This document shows, in pieces, positions 35,901-43,551 of a stretch of 64,000 nucleotides of DNA; positions within the stretch are counted from its first letter, which is position 1; each line of letters opens with the position of its first letter. This stretch comes from Mycobacteroides immunogenum. Its GTDB lineage: Bacteria > Actinomycetota > Actinomycetes > Mycobacteriales > Mycobacteriaceae. The notes under the pieces were generated by a model. The model had not been told where the DNA came from. It made no database searches and saw only the letters and a list, made by a program, of their open reading frames with translations. The stretch lies in contig NZ_CP011530.1 of assembly GCF_001605725.1 (NCBI RefSeq), positions 2,728,001 to 2,792,000 of the forward strand, read 5' to 3'. Both the position numbers and the translations under genes were made by a program.

Positions 35901-37110
35901 CCCCGATCAGTCGGTCGCCGAAGTCACTGTCGCCCCAGTGGTTGAGGTGGTCACGCCCAGCTTTATGCCAAGTGGATCCCTCGCCACTGTCGAGATGTTC
36001 ACGCGCGCCAACCCGGTAATCGCCCCACTTTGTCGCAACACAGTGCTCACACCTGAGGGTTCAGCAAAAGAGGTGCGCCAGTTCGGGTTCGATCTCTCGG
36101 AGTTGGGTGTTAGTTATGGTGTCGGCGACGCGCTCGGTGTTTATCCGACCAATAGTGACCGCGCTGTCGACGCCTGGCTTGCCGCGACCGGCTTGCGGGC
36201 AGAGGAGATCATCGAGGTCGACGGCACCGAACAATCACTGCGACAGGCGTTGACCACGTCCTACGACATCGGCCGGATCACACCGAACCTGCTGAGTTTT
36301 CTGGCCGACACCACCACGGATTCCGGCTCGGCCAAGACGTTGCGTGCCGCCCGGGGTGAGCTGAGCGCGTGGGCATTCGGCCGCAACGGAATCGATGTGG
36401 TGCAAGACTTTCCGGTGAGGGCAGACATCGAGCAGTGGCAGGACGTCCTGGTGCGATTGACGCCGCGTTCGTACTCCATCTCGTCGAGCCCGCTGACCAG
36501 TCCGGACGAAGTGCAGCTGACTGTCTCGGTTGTGCGATATCAGACGGCGAATGGTGCCGAACGTGGTGGTGTGTGCTCCACGTTTCTCGCCGACCGCGCG
36601 GGGGAGACGCCAACGCCGATCTTTCTGCAGAAATCACCTCACTTCAGACCACCGGAGGACTCTGGGACGCCGATGATCATGATCGGACCCGGCACCGGCA
36701 TCGCACCATTTCGGGGCTTCTTGCATGAACGTCGCGCGCTCGGTCACACCGGACCTAACTGGCTGTTCTTCGGCGATCAGCATGCCGCCCAACACTTCTA
36801 CTACCGTGATGACCTGACTGATATGGTTGCCGACAAGTTTCTGACCAGACTTGAGCTTGCCTTCTCCCGCGACCAGAAGAAGCGGGTCTACGTGCAGCAC
36901 AAGATGATCGAACATGGTGCCGAACTATGGTCTTGGCTGCAGGATGGTGCTCATCTCTATGTCTGCGGTGACGCAAGTAAAATGGCCAAGGACGTCGATA
37001 ACGCCCTGACCACGGTTATCGAGACGTACGGACGGCTTTCGGCCGAGCAAGCCCGAGATTACAAACGCGAACTCGTCGCCAATAAGCGCTACTTGCGCGA
37101 CGTCTATTAG
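32980..37110 (+). CDS. nitrate reductase / sulfite-reductase-flavoprotein fusion
   Basis: A 1376-residue fusion. N-terminal half: a [4Fe-4S] motif C15-x2-C18-x3-C22 with the fourth ligand C54 in GRLCTKG, the molybdopterin domain (about 60-590) and the MGD-binding domain (about 600-715), as in assimilatory NasC/NapA-type nitrate reductases. C-terminal half: flavodoxin from about 826 (LWASQTGNAEEFA), FAD domain (PRSYSISSSPLTSPDEVQLTVS) and NADPH domain (MIMIGPGTGIAPFRGFLHER to the terminal RDVY), as in CysJ. It should transfer electrons from NADPH through FAD, FMN and Fe-S to the molybdenum site, giving a self-contained assimilatory nitrate reductase. Similar fusions are annotated in other actinomycetes. 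Nitrite reduction genes are not nearby. It ends directly against the convergent GT39 gene. Confidence 0.9.
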   Translation: MSGPADTGNSTRTACSYCGVGCGIEVQTKSGSAGTVIARVSGDKLHPTNFGRLCTKGATHAELMAAADGRMTSALVRPERGAEFVTTPVDVAVAEAGRRLRAIHDEHGPDSIALYVSGQMSIEAQYLANKLAKGFIRTVHIESNSRLCMASAGTGYKQSLGSDGPPGSYTDFDCADVFFVIGANMADCHPILFLRMADRLKAGAKLIVVDPRRTATADKADLFLQINPGTDLALLNGLLHLLVESGAIDQEFIAEHTEGWEAMPQFLADYPPAVVAGITGIAEADIRAAAAMIADAGEWMTCWTMGLNQSTHGTWNTNAICNLHLATGAICRPGSGPMSLTGQPNAMGGREMGYMGPGLPGQRSVVSADDREFVEQVWGLAPGTIRTDVGPGTIAMFDQMAAGDIKACWIICTNPVATVANRANAITGLETAELVITQDTYEATATNRYADIALPATLWAEADAVMINSERNLTLLQQSVEPIGEARPDWLLICQVAAAMGFGDHFTYASSEEVFDEIKRFWNPKTGYDLRGASYDRLRQTPLQWPCPPDDTNDRHPIRYLNDGISQNLFVDAEGGRPRLAFATPSRRAIFHPRPHMDARELPDDDYPFILNTGRLQHQWHTMTKTGQVAKLNKLNSAPFVEVHPDDAAELHIVEGQAIELQSRRGRAVLPAVVTDRVRPGNCFVPFHWNDEHGEYLAINALTSDAVDPDSLQPELKVCAVSMRPTKTVQPPTRPEAPSMHPVAEAIGLTALPMPVLSGEEQLYLSGFFAMIGNGAAGVPVLPHAAPLHADTRLWIDGALAGMYSRANGTTMAPIVNPPMDRATPAPLVLWASQTGNAEEFAARVAAQFDTSGTAARIVNMDQCTLQDLAAVHDVLVVTSTFGDGGPPDNGAAFWDGLHGSEAPSLHGMRFAVLGIGDRAYENFCGHAKSIDERMAALGATRLMDRLDCEIYDDGPLEQWVQQVTALIATQRARPDQSVAEVTVAPVVEVVTPSFMPSGSLATVEMFTRANPVIAPLCRNTVLTPEGSAKEVRQFGFDLSELGVSYGVGDALGVYPTNSDRAVDAWLAATGLRAEEIIEVDGTEQSLRQALTTSYDIGRITPNLLSFLADTTTDSGSAKTLRAARGELSAWAFGRNGIDVVQDFPVRADIEQWQDVLVRLTPRSYSISSSPLTSPDEVQLTVSVVRYQTANGAERGGVCSTFLADRAGETPTPIFLQKSPHFRPPEDSGTPMIMIGPGTGIAPFRGFLHERRALGHTGPNWLFFGDQHAAQHFYYRDDLTDMVADKFLTRLELAFSRDQKKRVYVQHKMIEHGAELWSWLQDGAHLYVCGDASKMAKDVDNALTTVIETYGRLSAEQARDYKRELVANKRYLRDVY

Positions 37111-38616
37111 CTAGAGGGATTGCATTCTCGGCCACATGATCGACCAGGGCTGCAGCGGACCCACGCACTTCCAGATCGTGATTCCCCGGGTCACTTGCGG
37201 CATCCCCAGGCGTACCCCGAATCTCTCTACTTCTACGACGGAGGCGAATCGGGCTTGCAGGTCGGCCCTGTTGCTGCCGACCCACAATATGGTTTCCGCA
37301 TTATCAGGTGGAGCGCCGAAGTAACCGAAGCCGCGTTTGGGGCTGAAGATCGCGGGAAGGTCGGCTCTCTCCCGGTTGTAGTCGAGCGCACTGGCCTGGA
37401 TGTAACGTTCCGTGACAATCACCGCATTGTTGCGCTGTGCGGACGGGAGTTCCCGGTAGGCGTTACTCACCTCCGTCGTCAATTCGGACCAGCCGAACTC
37501 TCCGTAGGCCTGACTTGCCAGTCCCTCAGTGAAGTCGGCTGCGGGGATCAGTCGTGAGGCAGGACGCCACGGTGTGGCCCAAAGCACGAATACAGCGATT
37601 GACGCGACCGTTAGGGGTATCGCAGTAGCCATGACCCAGCGATTGCGTAATGCCGACAACTCAACTGCTCCGGCGGCGATCACCGCGGCGTAGATGCCGA
37701 TGCCGTACTGGATGCGCCCACCGGTTAATGCGAACACGGTGACCACCATCAGGAACGCCACGCCGAGAAATCTGTACGGGCGCAAGCGCGGTGATCGGCA
37801 CAGTCGCCATGTTCCGTACACCAAGAGCACCGCGCCGATTAACCCGCACATTTGTATAGCTCGGGGAATGAAGGTCGCCGACCCGTACAGCATGCTGGTC
37901 TGGCCGCGGATGACCGTGCCCATCGCTGCTTGCGGCCACCCATGCTGTGACTGCCAAACCAGCATCGGGACACCCGACAGCGTCACCGCGATGGCGCCGC
38001 ACCACAGTGCGGGCCGGCGCAGCAATTCTCGGGGGCCTACACACGCGACGGCGATGAGCATTGCGATCCAGAAGACCGGGATGAGGAACTTCACCTGTAG
38101 GGCTGCCATGGTTACCAACCCGGCGGCAAGTAGCAACCCGTCGTGCCGGGTTCGTACCCAGCGCACCACCAACCAGGTCAGCACCGCCCACATCGCGGTA
38201 TCAATGATGTTGGTGGTCAAGGTGCCTGCCTCGCCCAGTATGCCGAATGCGGTGCTACAGCCCATCGCTGCCAGAACCTGCGCGCGGCGGCCGCCACCCA
38301 GCTCACACGCGATGAGAGCACTGACCACCACGACGACCAGAACGGCAACAATTCCCGGAACCCGCAGTGCAACAAACGATCCCGGAAAAGCCCAGTCCAC
38401 TCCACGAGCAAGGAACGGCACCAACGGACCCTGATCGGCGTAACTGAACGAGGGTCGCTTGCCTGCTGCGATGAAGTACAGCTCGTCGTAGTAGTAGCCG
38501 TATCTCGTGGCCGATAACACCGCCACAATCCCCGCTGCGATGGTTACGGCCGCGACAGGGCCCGTCGCGAACGGTGGAGTGCGGTTATGGGCGTCCTCGA
38601 CAACAGGCGCAGACAT
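37111..38616 (-). CDS. GT39-like membrane glycosyltransferase
   Basis: A 501-residue protein with about ten to twelve membrane helices. The first loop has YGYYYDELYFIAAGKRPSFSYADQGPLVPFLAR, matching the catalytic Asp-Glu motif of PMT/GT39 and ArnT-like mannosyl- or arabinosyltransferases that use polyprenyl-phosphate sugars. A lumenal C-terminal domain of about 150 residues follows the last helices. It should transfer a sugar to a cell-envelope acceptor outside the membrane. Its stop codon directly abuts that of the convergent nitrate reductase fusion, leaving no space for a separate terminator. Confidence 0.82.
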   Translation of the reverse strand: MSAPVVEDAHNRTPPFATGPVAAVTIAAGIVAVLSATRYGYYYDELYFIAAGKRPSFSYADQGPLVPFLARGVDWAFPGSFVALRVPGIVAVLVVVVVSALIACELGGGRRAQVLAAMGCSTAFGILGEAGTLTTNIIDTAMWAVLTWLVVRWVRTRHDGLLLAAGLVTMAALQVKFLIPVFWIAMLIAVACVGPRELLRRPALWCGAIAVTLSGVPMLVWQSQHGWPQAAMGTVIRGQTSMLYGSATFIPRAIQMCGLIGAVLLVYGTWRLCRSPRLRPYRFLGVAFLMVVTVFALTGGRIQYGIGIYAAVIAAGAVELSALRNRWVMATAIPLTVASIAVFVLWATPWRPASRLIPAADFTEGLASQAYGEFGWSELTTEVSNAYRELPSAQRNNAVIVTERYIQASALDYNRERADLPAIFSPKRGFGYFGAPPDNAETILWVGSNRADLQARFASVVEVERFGVRLGMPQVTRGITIWKCVGPLQPWSIMWPRMQSL

Positions 38617-38655
38617 GCCGACAACTGTAAGAGCAGGAGTCCTTCGGCCGCAGTC

Positions 38656-39039
38656 TTAAAAGTTGTGGCAGTTGTTGACTGCTCTGCCTACCGGCCCCGA
38701 CGACGAATCCATGATGTCATCGCTGATGCCTCGCCACTGTTGGTGGCCCAGGGTTTGTTCGAACGTGTTCAACTCCTGCTGGCGTTGTCCCGGCGGGGCC
38801 GCGAGAAGTCCGGCGAGCCCGATCCGCAACTCATTCTCCAGCTTCGGGTCACGGCTGATCTTGCGCCAGATCAAGGGGTCGTTCTGCTGCAGCGACGACA
38901 TCACCTGCTGCTCAGAGCATGTGGTGGTGTTCAAATCGTCAGCGTATGCCTGCCCTGCTATCGCAACAGCTAAGCAGGACAGTCCTGCCGCCATACCCAC
39001 ACACAAAAGGCCCCGCCCGCCTCTGCTCATTCCATTCAT
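38656..39039 (-). CDS. secreted hemophore-like protein (Rv0203-type)
   Basis: About 127 residues with a signal peptide (RGLLCVGMAAGLSCLAVAIAG, cleavage near QAYADD). The mature part begins with NTTTCSEQQVMSSLQQNDP and ends in VNNCHNF, with two cysteines bracketing a helical domain. This matches the small mycobacterial hemophore-related family that includes Rv0203, implicated in heme uptake. The start is uncertain between three nearby methionines; 39039 is the middle choice. Heme binding is inferred from family resemblance only. Confidence 0.7.
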   Translation of the reverse strand: MNGMSRGGRGLLCVGMAAGLSCLAVAIAGQAYADDLNTTTCSEQQVMSSLQQNDPLIWRKISRDPKLENELRIGLAGLLAAPPGQRQQELNTFEQTLGHQQWRGISDDIMDSSSGPVGRAVNNCHNF

Positions 39040-39089
39040 GGCAGAGGACTTTAGTGAGCTTCGCATTCAGCGGCGGTGAGATTCAGAAA

Positions 39090-39128
39090 TAAGGCTGGCC
39101 GCCCAGAAATCCTGGACGGCCAGCCTTA
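39090..39128 (-). terminator. intrinsic terminator downstream of cspA
   Basis: TAAGGCTGGCCG (39090-39101) pairs with CGGCCAGCCTTA (39117-39128), and after one mismatch the stem continues CCAG/CTGG to a five-base loop, giving about 16 pairs. Read on the minus strand, the hairpin ends in TTATTTCT, a reasonable T-rich tract. It lies 24 bp beyond the cspA stop and separates that gene from the hemophore-like gene on the same strand. Confidence 0.85.
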
Positions 39129-39152
39129 CTTTGTTCTACCAGCTAGTGAAAC

Positions 39153-39359
39153 TTAGATGGTCTGCACCGAGACGGCCTGGGGGCCGCGATCGCCGGCTTC
39201 CTCTTCGAAGCTAACGCGATCGTTCTCATTGAGGGTGCGGAATCCGCCGTTGCTGACGATCGCTGAGAAGTGAACAAACAGGTCCTTGTTGCCATTGTCC
39301 GGGGTGATGAACCCGAATCCCTTTTCGGCGTTGAACCACTTGACGGTGCCTTGGGCCAT
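39153..39359 (-). CDS. cspA: cold-shock protein A
   Basis: A 68-residue cold-shock-domain protein with RNP-1 (KGFGFI) and RNP-2 (LFVHFSAI) motifs in a single OB fold. It binds single-stranded nucleic acids as an RNA chaperone; mycobacterial CspA proteins are abundant and often constitutive. CAGGAGAG lies 8 bp upstream of the ATG, a strong ribosome binding site. The leader contains a palindrome GTATCTAGATAC (39376-39387). A strong terminator follows the gene. Confidence 0.97.
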   Translation of the reverse strand: MAQGTVKWFNAEKGFGFITPDNGNKDLFVHFSAIVSNGGFRTLNENDRVSFEEEAGDRGPQAVSVQTI

Positions 39360-39375
39360 GCGATAACTCTCCTGA

Positions 39376-39387
39376 GTATCTAGATAC
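39376..39387. promoter_or_regulatory. palindrome just upstream of the cspA ribosome binding site
   Basis: GTATCTAGATAC is a perfect 12-bp palindrome directly before the CAGGAGAG ribosome binding site of cspA. It may be an operator, or in RNA a small structure next to the binding site. Function unknown. Confidence 0.35.
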
Positions 39388-39608
39388 GGGACCGACGTTC
39401 GATCCTGGGTCTGCGGAGGTACGCGAAATCAAAGCAACCGGTAAAAGTCACGCAGATTGGAGTGTGTCCGCCGCGGAAAATCTTCGCGAGCGTGTCACTA
39501 AGAAAATCAACCGTTTTCACCATATCAGAGCCTCGGACCGATAACCAAAGCGCGGGACACCGCTAGCCTGATCACCAAGACATAGCCGAACCGAAAGAGG
39601 CGACTCCC

Positions 39609-39923
39609 GTGAGCCCGTACTGGCAGTCGTATTGGTACCAGGTCATGTGTAACGAAGACCGGAACCCCGGCTGGAAGCCACTCCACGCAGGTCCCCTCGA
39701 CCAGGTGCCGAACAAGTCCCTCGTCACCGGCACTCTCGCGGACTGGGTTATCCCTGTTCTCGACGACGCGGCGGACGAAATCGACTGGATCTCCGGCGAG
39801 ATTCGCATCGACTGCTACACCGAGGCCGCACCGATCCCCGGCATCGCGCCGTTCCTGTCCAGCGAAACCCGTGAAGTGCCACGCATCAGTCACTACCGGC
39901 CAACTTCCGGGCTCAACCAGTGA
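39609..39923 (+). CDS. hypothetical protein
   Basis: A 104-residue product starting with GTG, rich in aromatic residues (SPYWQSYWYQVMCNEDRNPGW) and acids (DWVIPVLDDAADEIDWISGEIRID). There is no signal peptide, helix-turn-helix or known motif. Codon use matches the genome. It overlaps the first codons of the following frame only if that frame's longest version is used; the secreted CBM2 gene itself starts at 40049. No function can be given. Confidence 0.5.
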   Translation: MSPYWQSYWYQVMCNEDRNPGWKPLHAGPLDQVPNKSLVTGTLADWVIPVLDDAADEIDWISGEIRIDCYTEAAPIPGIAPFLSSETREVPRISHYRPTSGLNQ

Positions 39924-40048
39924 ATGGCCCCGACGAAGGAAGTGAGGTCGAGGCCAAGTCTCACGATGGTCTCAGTTGCGCAAAGGTACCGTGGCACACC
40001 CGCGAGGCGGGGGTCGAAATTGCCTGCTCGACCCTAGTGTCAGCTGTT

Positions 40049-40477
40049 ATGGCCGGACTTGGCAACTACGTGAAGCGATGGCGCGCAGCGCTTTACGCAA
40101 GTGTGTCAGCTTTGATGCTTGCTGCACTCGGACTCCCTGTTGTGCCCGTAGCCCATGCGGCTGCGGTCACGGCCACCTTGTCGGTGACGTCGACGTGGCA
40201 GACGGGTTTCATCGCCAATTTCACCATCACCAATTTGAGTTCGACACCGCTGTCTGATTGGGCGCTTGAATTCGACTTGCCGATAGGCGAGTCCATCCGG
40301 CACACCTGGAGTAGCACCATCACCCAATCGGGCACGCACTATGTGCTCACCCCTGCGAATTGGAATCGCATCATTCCAGCGGGTGGTTCAGCCACCGGTG
40401 GCCTACGAGGCGTACTGAGTGGCTCCTACACGCCACCGTTGAATTGTGTGCTCAACCGGCAATACCCTTGTACCTAA
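40049..40477 (+). CDS. secreted CBM2-type carbohydrate-binding protein
   Basis: A 142-residue protein with a signal peptide (RAALYASVSALMLAALGLPVVPVAHA, cleavage near AHAA) and one family-2-like cellulose-binding module: VTSTWQTGFIANFTITNLSSTPLSDWALEFDLP with conserved Trp residues, HTWSSTITQSGTHYVLTPANWNRIIPAG and a Cys pair near the end. It has no catalytic domain. Stand-alone CBM2 proteins occur in mycobacteria; they bind polysaccharide but their role is not settled. An ATG at 40049 is preferred over the open frame to 39920, because the signal peptide then starts normally. Confidence 0.82.
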   Translation: MAGLGNYVKRWRAALYASVSALMLAALGLPVVPVAHAAAVTATLSVTSTWQTGFIANFTITNLSSTPLSDWALEFDLPIGESIRHTWSSTITQSGTHYVLTPANWNRIIPAGGSATGGLRGVLSGSYTPPLNCVLNRQYPCT

Positions 40478-40499
40478 GTGCGATTGTGCCCGCCGGCGA

Positions 40500-41099
40500 T
40501 CAGTTTGTGGCGTTGAGGATCTTGATGGCGAAGACGAGAGTGTCACCCGCGCGAATGCCCGCGCTGGGCTGACCCGCCGGATAGCCGTCGGCCGAGGTCA
40601 TGGCGACAGCGACCGTGGACCCGACCTTCTGGCCTGCGATGGCCTTCTTGAAGCCTGGCACTACTCCGCCTAGCGGGAACTGGGCCGGCGTGCCGCGTTC
40701 ATAGCTGCTGTCGAACACGGACCCATCACGCCCGTTGACGCCCATGTAGCAGACCGAAACCGTGGCCAAGTCTCCGACGATCGTGCCCGACCCGGCCTGC
40801 AGCGTGTGCACCTGGGTCTCGGTCACGCTGAACGGGGCAGTCACATTCACCGACGGCGCCGCCGTATCCGTAGAGCCGGTCACCGCGACATTGCCGGTGC
40901 TCCCTGCCAGCGTCCACTCGGGTGTGCCACCGCCCTGCGGTGCTGCCGTCGGGCATCCGCTCGCCGTGGTGGCGGGGTCAGCCGGGGCAGATTTGGCCTC
41001 GGAATCGGATCCGCACGCTGCGAGCGCCACGACGAATGAGGCGGCGCAGGCGGCAAGTGCGACGGAGGGGGAAACACGCGAGGGATTCACGGTTGTCAC
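40500..41099 (-). CDS. FKBP-type peptidyl-prolyl isomerase lipoprotein
   Basis: A 199-residue protein. The N-terminus has a signal ending in FVVALAAC, a lipobox with Cys at about 29. The rest has an FKBP core: VSVCYMGVNGRDGSVFDSSYERGTPAQFPLGG VVPGFKKAIAG and GIRAGDTLVFAIKIL. The central sequence GxxFDSS with PGF is the FKBP active-site pattern. It should assist folding of exported proteins at the outside of the membrane. A GTG at 41090 is an alternative start. Confidence 0.85.
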   Translation of the reverse strand: MTTVNPSRVSPSVALAACAASFVVALAACGSDSEAKSAPADPATTASGCPTAAPQGGGTPEWTLAGSTGNVAVTGSTDTAAPSVNVTAPFSVTETQVHTLQAGSGTIVGDLATVSVCYMGVNGRDGSVFDSSYERGTPAQFPLGGVVPGFKKAIAGQKVGSTVAVAMTSADGYPAGQPSAGIRAGDTLVFAIKILNATN

Positions 41100-41244
41100 G
41101 CTAACAGCTGCGTGGTGGCGCCTGATCGGTGTGACAACAGGAAGAGACCAGCACTGTCGGTATCGCCCTGGTTAGGTATAGTCCGGCCGGTCGAGGGGCT
41201 CAGCTGAACTGACCTACATCGTAGGACGACGCGAGAGGAAGTCC

Positions 41245-41850
41245 ATGAGGACGATCGCATACCGCCAGAAGGCAGTCGTCGGTCTGACTGCCGTCGCGCT
41301 GATCACCGTGAGCTGCAGCAATGGCAAGACCCCAGACATTCAATCGCCTCAGATCGGGTTGATCGTCACGTCTTCGTCGGTAGCGCCGGCGCAGCCGACC
41401 GAGGTCAAGCTCATCGGGGACAGGGGCGTCGAGGTGACCCTGTCCGGTCCGATCGCCGCCAAATACTCATCGGCGACGGAGGACCAGAAGAAGGCACTCG
41501 GCGAGGCGCTGACCGGCGACCACAACGCGGGCACGCGCGACAGCGGCGCGGTCTTCCAGCAGTTCCAGGGCGGTGCGATCATCGCCAAGAACAACCAGAC
41601 GGGCACGCCCGCATACATCGTCGTCGGCAAGATCCGGGACGCGTGGAACATCCAGCGAGACCCGGACGGCACACCGTCCGTCACGGGGAACAACGGTTCC
41701 GCTGGTCCGCTGGGCCTACCCACCAGCGACGAGAACACCGAGGACGATCTGCTGGTGTCGACCTTCGAGCACGGCAAGATCGAATACAACGCCAAGACCG
41801 GCCAGGTCGAGGTGACGGTGAACGGCAAGGTCGTACCGTCCGGGCTGTAA
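41245..41850 (+). CDS. lipoprotein with LGFP-like repeats
   Basis: A 201-residue product with a hydrophobic signal ending in LITVSC, a plausible lipobox with Cys at about 25. The mature protein contains SGPIAAKYSSATEDQKKALGEALT and GPLGLPTSDENTEDDLLVSTFEHGKIEYNAKTG, which resemble the LGFP repeats of actinobacterial cell-wall esterases and anchoring proteins. No catalytic residues are visible. A role in binding envelope sugars or lipids is inferred. It is divergent from the FKBP lipoprotein gene. Confidence 0.7.
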   Translation: MRTIAYRQKAVVGLTAVALITVSCSNGKTPDIQSPQIGLIVTSSSVAPAQPTEVKLIGDRGVEVTLSGPIAAKYSSATEDQKKALGEALTGDHNAGTRDSGAVFQQFQGGAIIAKNNQTGTPAYIVVGKIRDAWNIQRDPDGTPSVTGNNGSAGPLGLPTSDENTEDDLLVSTFEHGKIEYNAKTGQVEVTVNGKVVPSGL

Positions 41851-41894
41851 CACCGGCCACTCATGTCCGGCATCGAGCTGGCCGCCGCGGAACG

Positions 41895-43100
41895 CTAGCA
41901 GTCTGACGGGCGCGGCGCCGCGGCTCGTATCGTTGGGGCGTACTTATGCCAGATAAGAAGCGATCCCACGGAAAGCGCACCGAGGAACGCGAACGCAACC
42001 CGGAACCCGCATTCCTGGGCGATGTACCCGCCGAGCAGTGGACTCAGACACGCTCCGACGCCTTGGGCAGCCATCAACGCTCCCTGCCCGATGTTGATGT
42101 GTCCGCTCCCTTCCAGCAGCTGTGCCACCAGCCCGGGAACCGCGACTGAAAGCATCCCTGCCCCTATGCCATCGAGGATCTGAACCGGAACAATTCCCCA
42201 CGTAGTGACAATGGTGGCGGCGACGAGTCCACGTACCGGCAGGGCGACGAAGGCGATGGCAAACACCGTCCAGTAACCGCGTATGCGAGCTATCCGGGTC
42301 GCGGCCAGCGAGGCGATCACCATCACCGCCTGCGCGACAACCACAGTCGCGGCGACGGTAATGAACGGGTCAGCCTGGTGGGCGACGACCGCCAGACCGT
42401 ACAGGGGCAGCATTGCCGCATTCCCCAGGTGAAACAGCAGGATCGCTGCCGCCGCAGCGCGTAACACGGGAGAGCGCGCCAGAATCTGTAAACCGCTTGC
42501 GGGGTAGGAATTTTCGTCTGTAGCGCCGCGCGCAGCCTGGTCATCGATGTGGCGAGCAGGAATCGACAATACGGCGATGATCGCGGCTACCGCGAACAGG
42601 GCCGCGAGCGCGAAAACCGCAGCGAATCCGAAGTACCAACCAAGAACCCCGGAGAGCGCTGCCCCCACCATGTTTCCGGCGTGGTTGTATGCCTGATTAC
42701 GGCCATTTTGTGTCACGAACCCCGACTGGCGCACCACCCCGAGGGTGATCCCGATGATCGCTGGGCCAAGAACAGCCGCGGCAACTGCCGACGCTGCCTG
42801 AGCGGCGGCCACTACCCAGAATCTTCCGGAAACCAAGACCAGCGCCGATGCCGCGACCGTGCATAACGCAGCCAGGACAACCCAGAACCTTTTACGGCCC
42901 GTCGCGTCGATGAGGGCGCCCGCCGGTGTGGTCGATGCCAGTCCCACAGCATTACCCAGCGCGGTGACTGCGCCGATGGCTCCTGTTGCCCAGCCGCGAC
43001 CGGCCAATAAGACCCCTAGAAATGGACCGACACCCGCCTGCACGTCCGCCATGAAGAAATTGGCTGCCGCCAAGGCGTTACGGTCGCGCGCACTCACCAC
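41895..43100 (-). CDS. MFS transporter
   Basis: A 401-residue protein with twelve predicted helices. It has a GNAVGLASTTPAGALIDATGRKRFWVVLAAL segment containing the MFS loop motif between helices 2 and 3 (GxLaDrxGrkr-like), and a hydrophilic central loop at about 185-200. Such proteins export or import small molecules by proton coupling. Substrate unknown. The start has two adjacent GTG codons. It is divergent from an FAD oxidase gene, with a 450-bp gap between them. Confidence 0.82.
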   Translation of the reverse strand: MVSARDRNALAAANFFMADVQAGVGPFLGVLLAGRGWATGAIGAVTALGNAVGLASTTPAGALIDATGRKRFWVVLAALCTVAASALVLVSGRFWVVAAAQAASAVAAAVLGPAIIGITLGVVRQSGFVTQNGRNQAYNHAGNMVGAALSGVLGWYFGFAAVFALAALFAVAAIIAVLSIPARHIDDQAARGATDENSYPASGLQILARSPVLRAAAAAILLFHLGNAAMLPLYGLAVVAHQADPFITVAATVVVAQAVMVIASLAATRIARIRGYWTVFAIAFVALPVRGLVAATIVTTWGIVPVQILDGIGAGMLSVAVPGLVAQLLEGSGHINIGQGALMAAQGVGACLSPLLGGYIAQECGFRVAFAFLGALSVGSLLIWHKYAPTIRAAAPRPSDC

Positions 43101-43551
43101 GGGCGTACGTCCAATAGTGGATCTTCACGTCGGCTGGAATGCAATGTAGCGCAGGGTGTTTCGTTGTGGGGGACAGTCCAACTGCTGTATACGGTTCGAA
43201 TCACGGTAACCATTCCCTTCGTCTGCGCCGTCTTTCTCTACAGTCGCACGGCCCGGCCCCTGATCACACATCATCCATTCTTCTCCGTAAGGCCAACTGC
43301 TTACGAAAACCATTATCCGGATAACGAAGTCGATACCTCACCCACGGCGGTTAGTCCTCGTTTGGGGAGCCGGTCCGTGCATGTCAGTCGAAGCAGGCTC
43401 ACGCCGACGCGTAGATGGGTCACTAAATATTGCTCGAATGCAACATGTTCTTTTTCACGTGATGGCTAGCCAACCGGCAGTCGCGAGAGCGTTACCGTGT
43501 TGAAGGCGCCTAATTCTCATTTGAGTGCCATATCAGGAAGGTTGCGAGTCG
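43101..43551. other. intergenic region between MFS and FAD oxidase genes
   Basis: This 451-bp divergent spacer has no supported gene; short open frames in it show no recognisable product. It contains the perfect 12-bp palindrome TTATCCGGATAA at 43313-43324 and several AT-rich patches. It should hold promoters for both neighbours. Confidence 0.5.
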
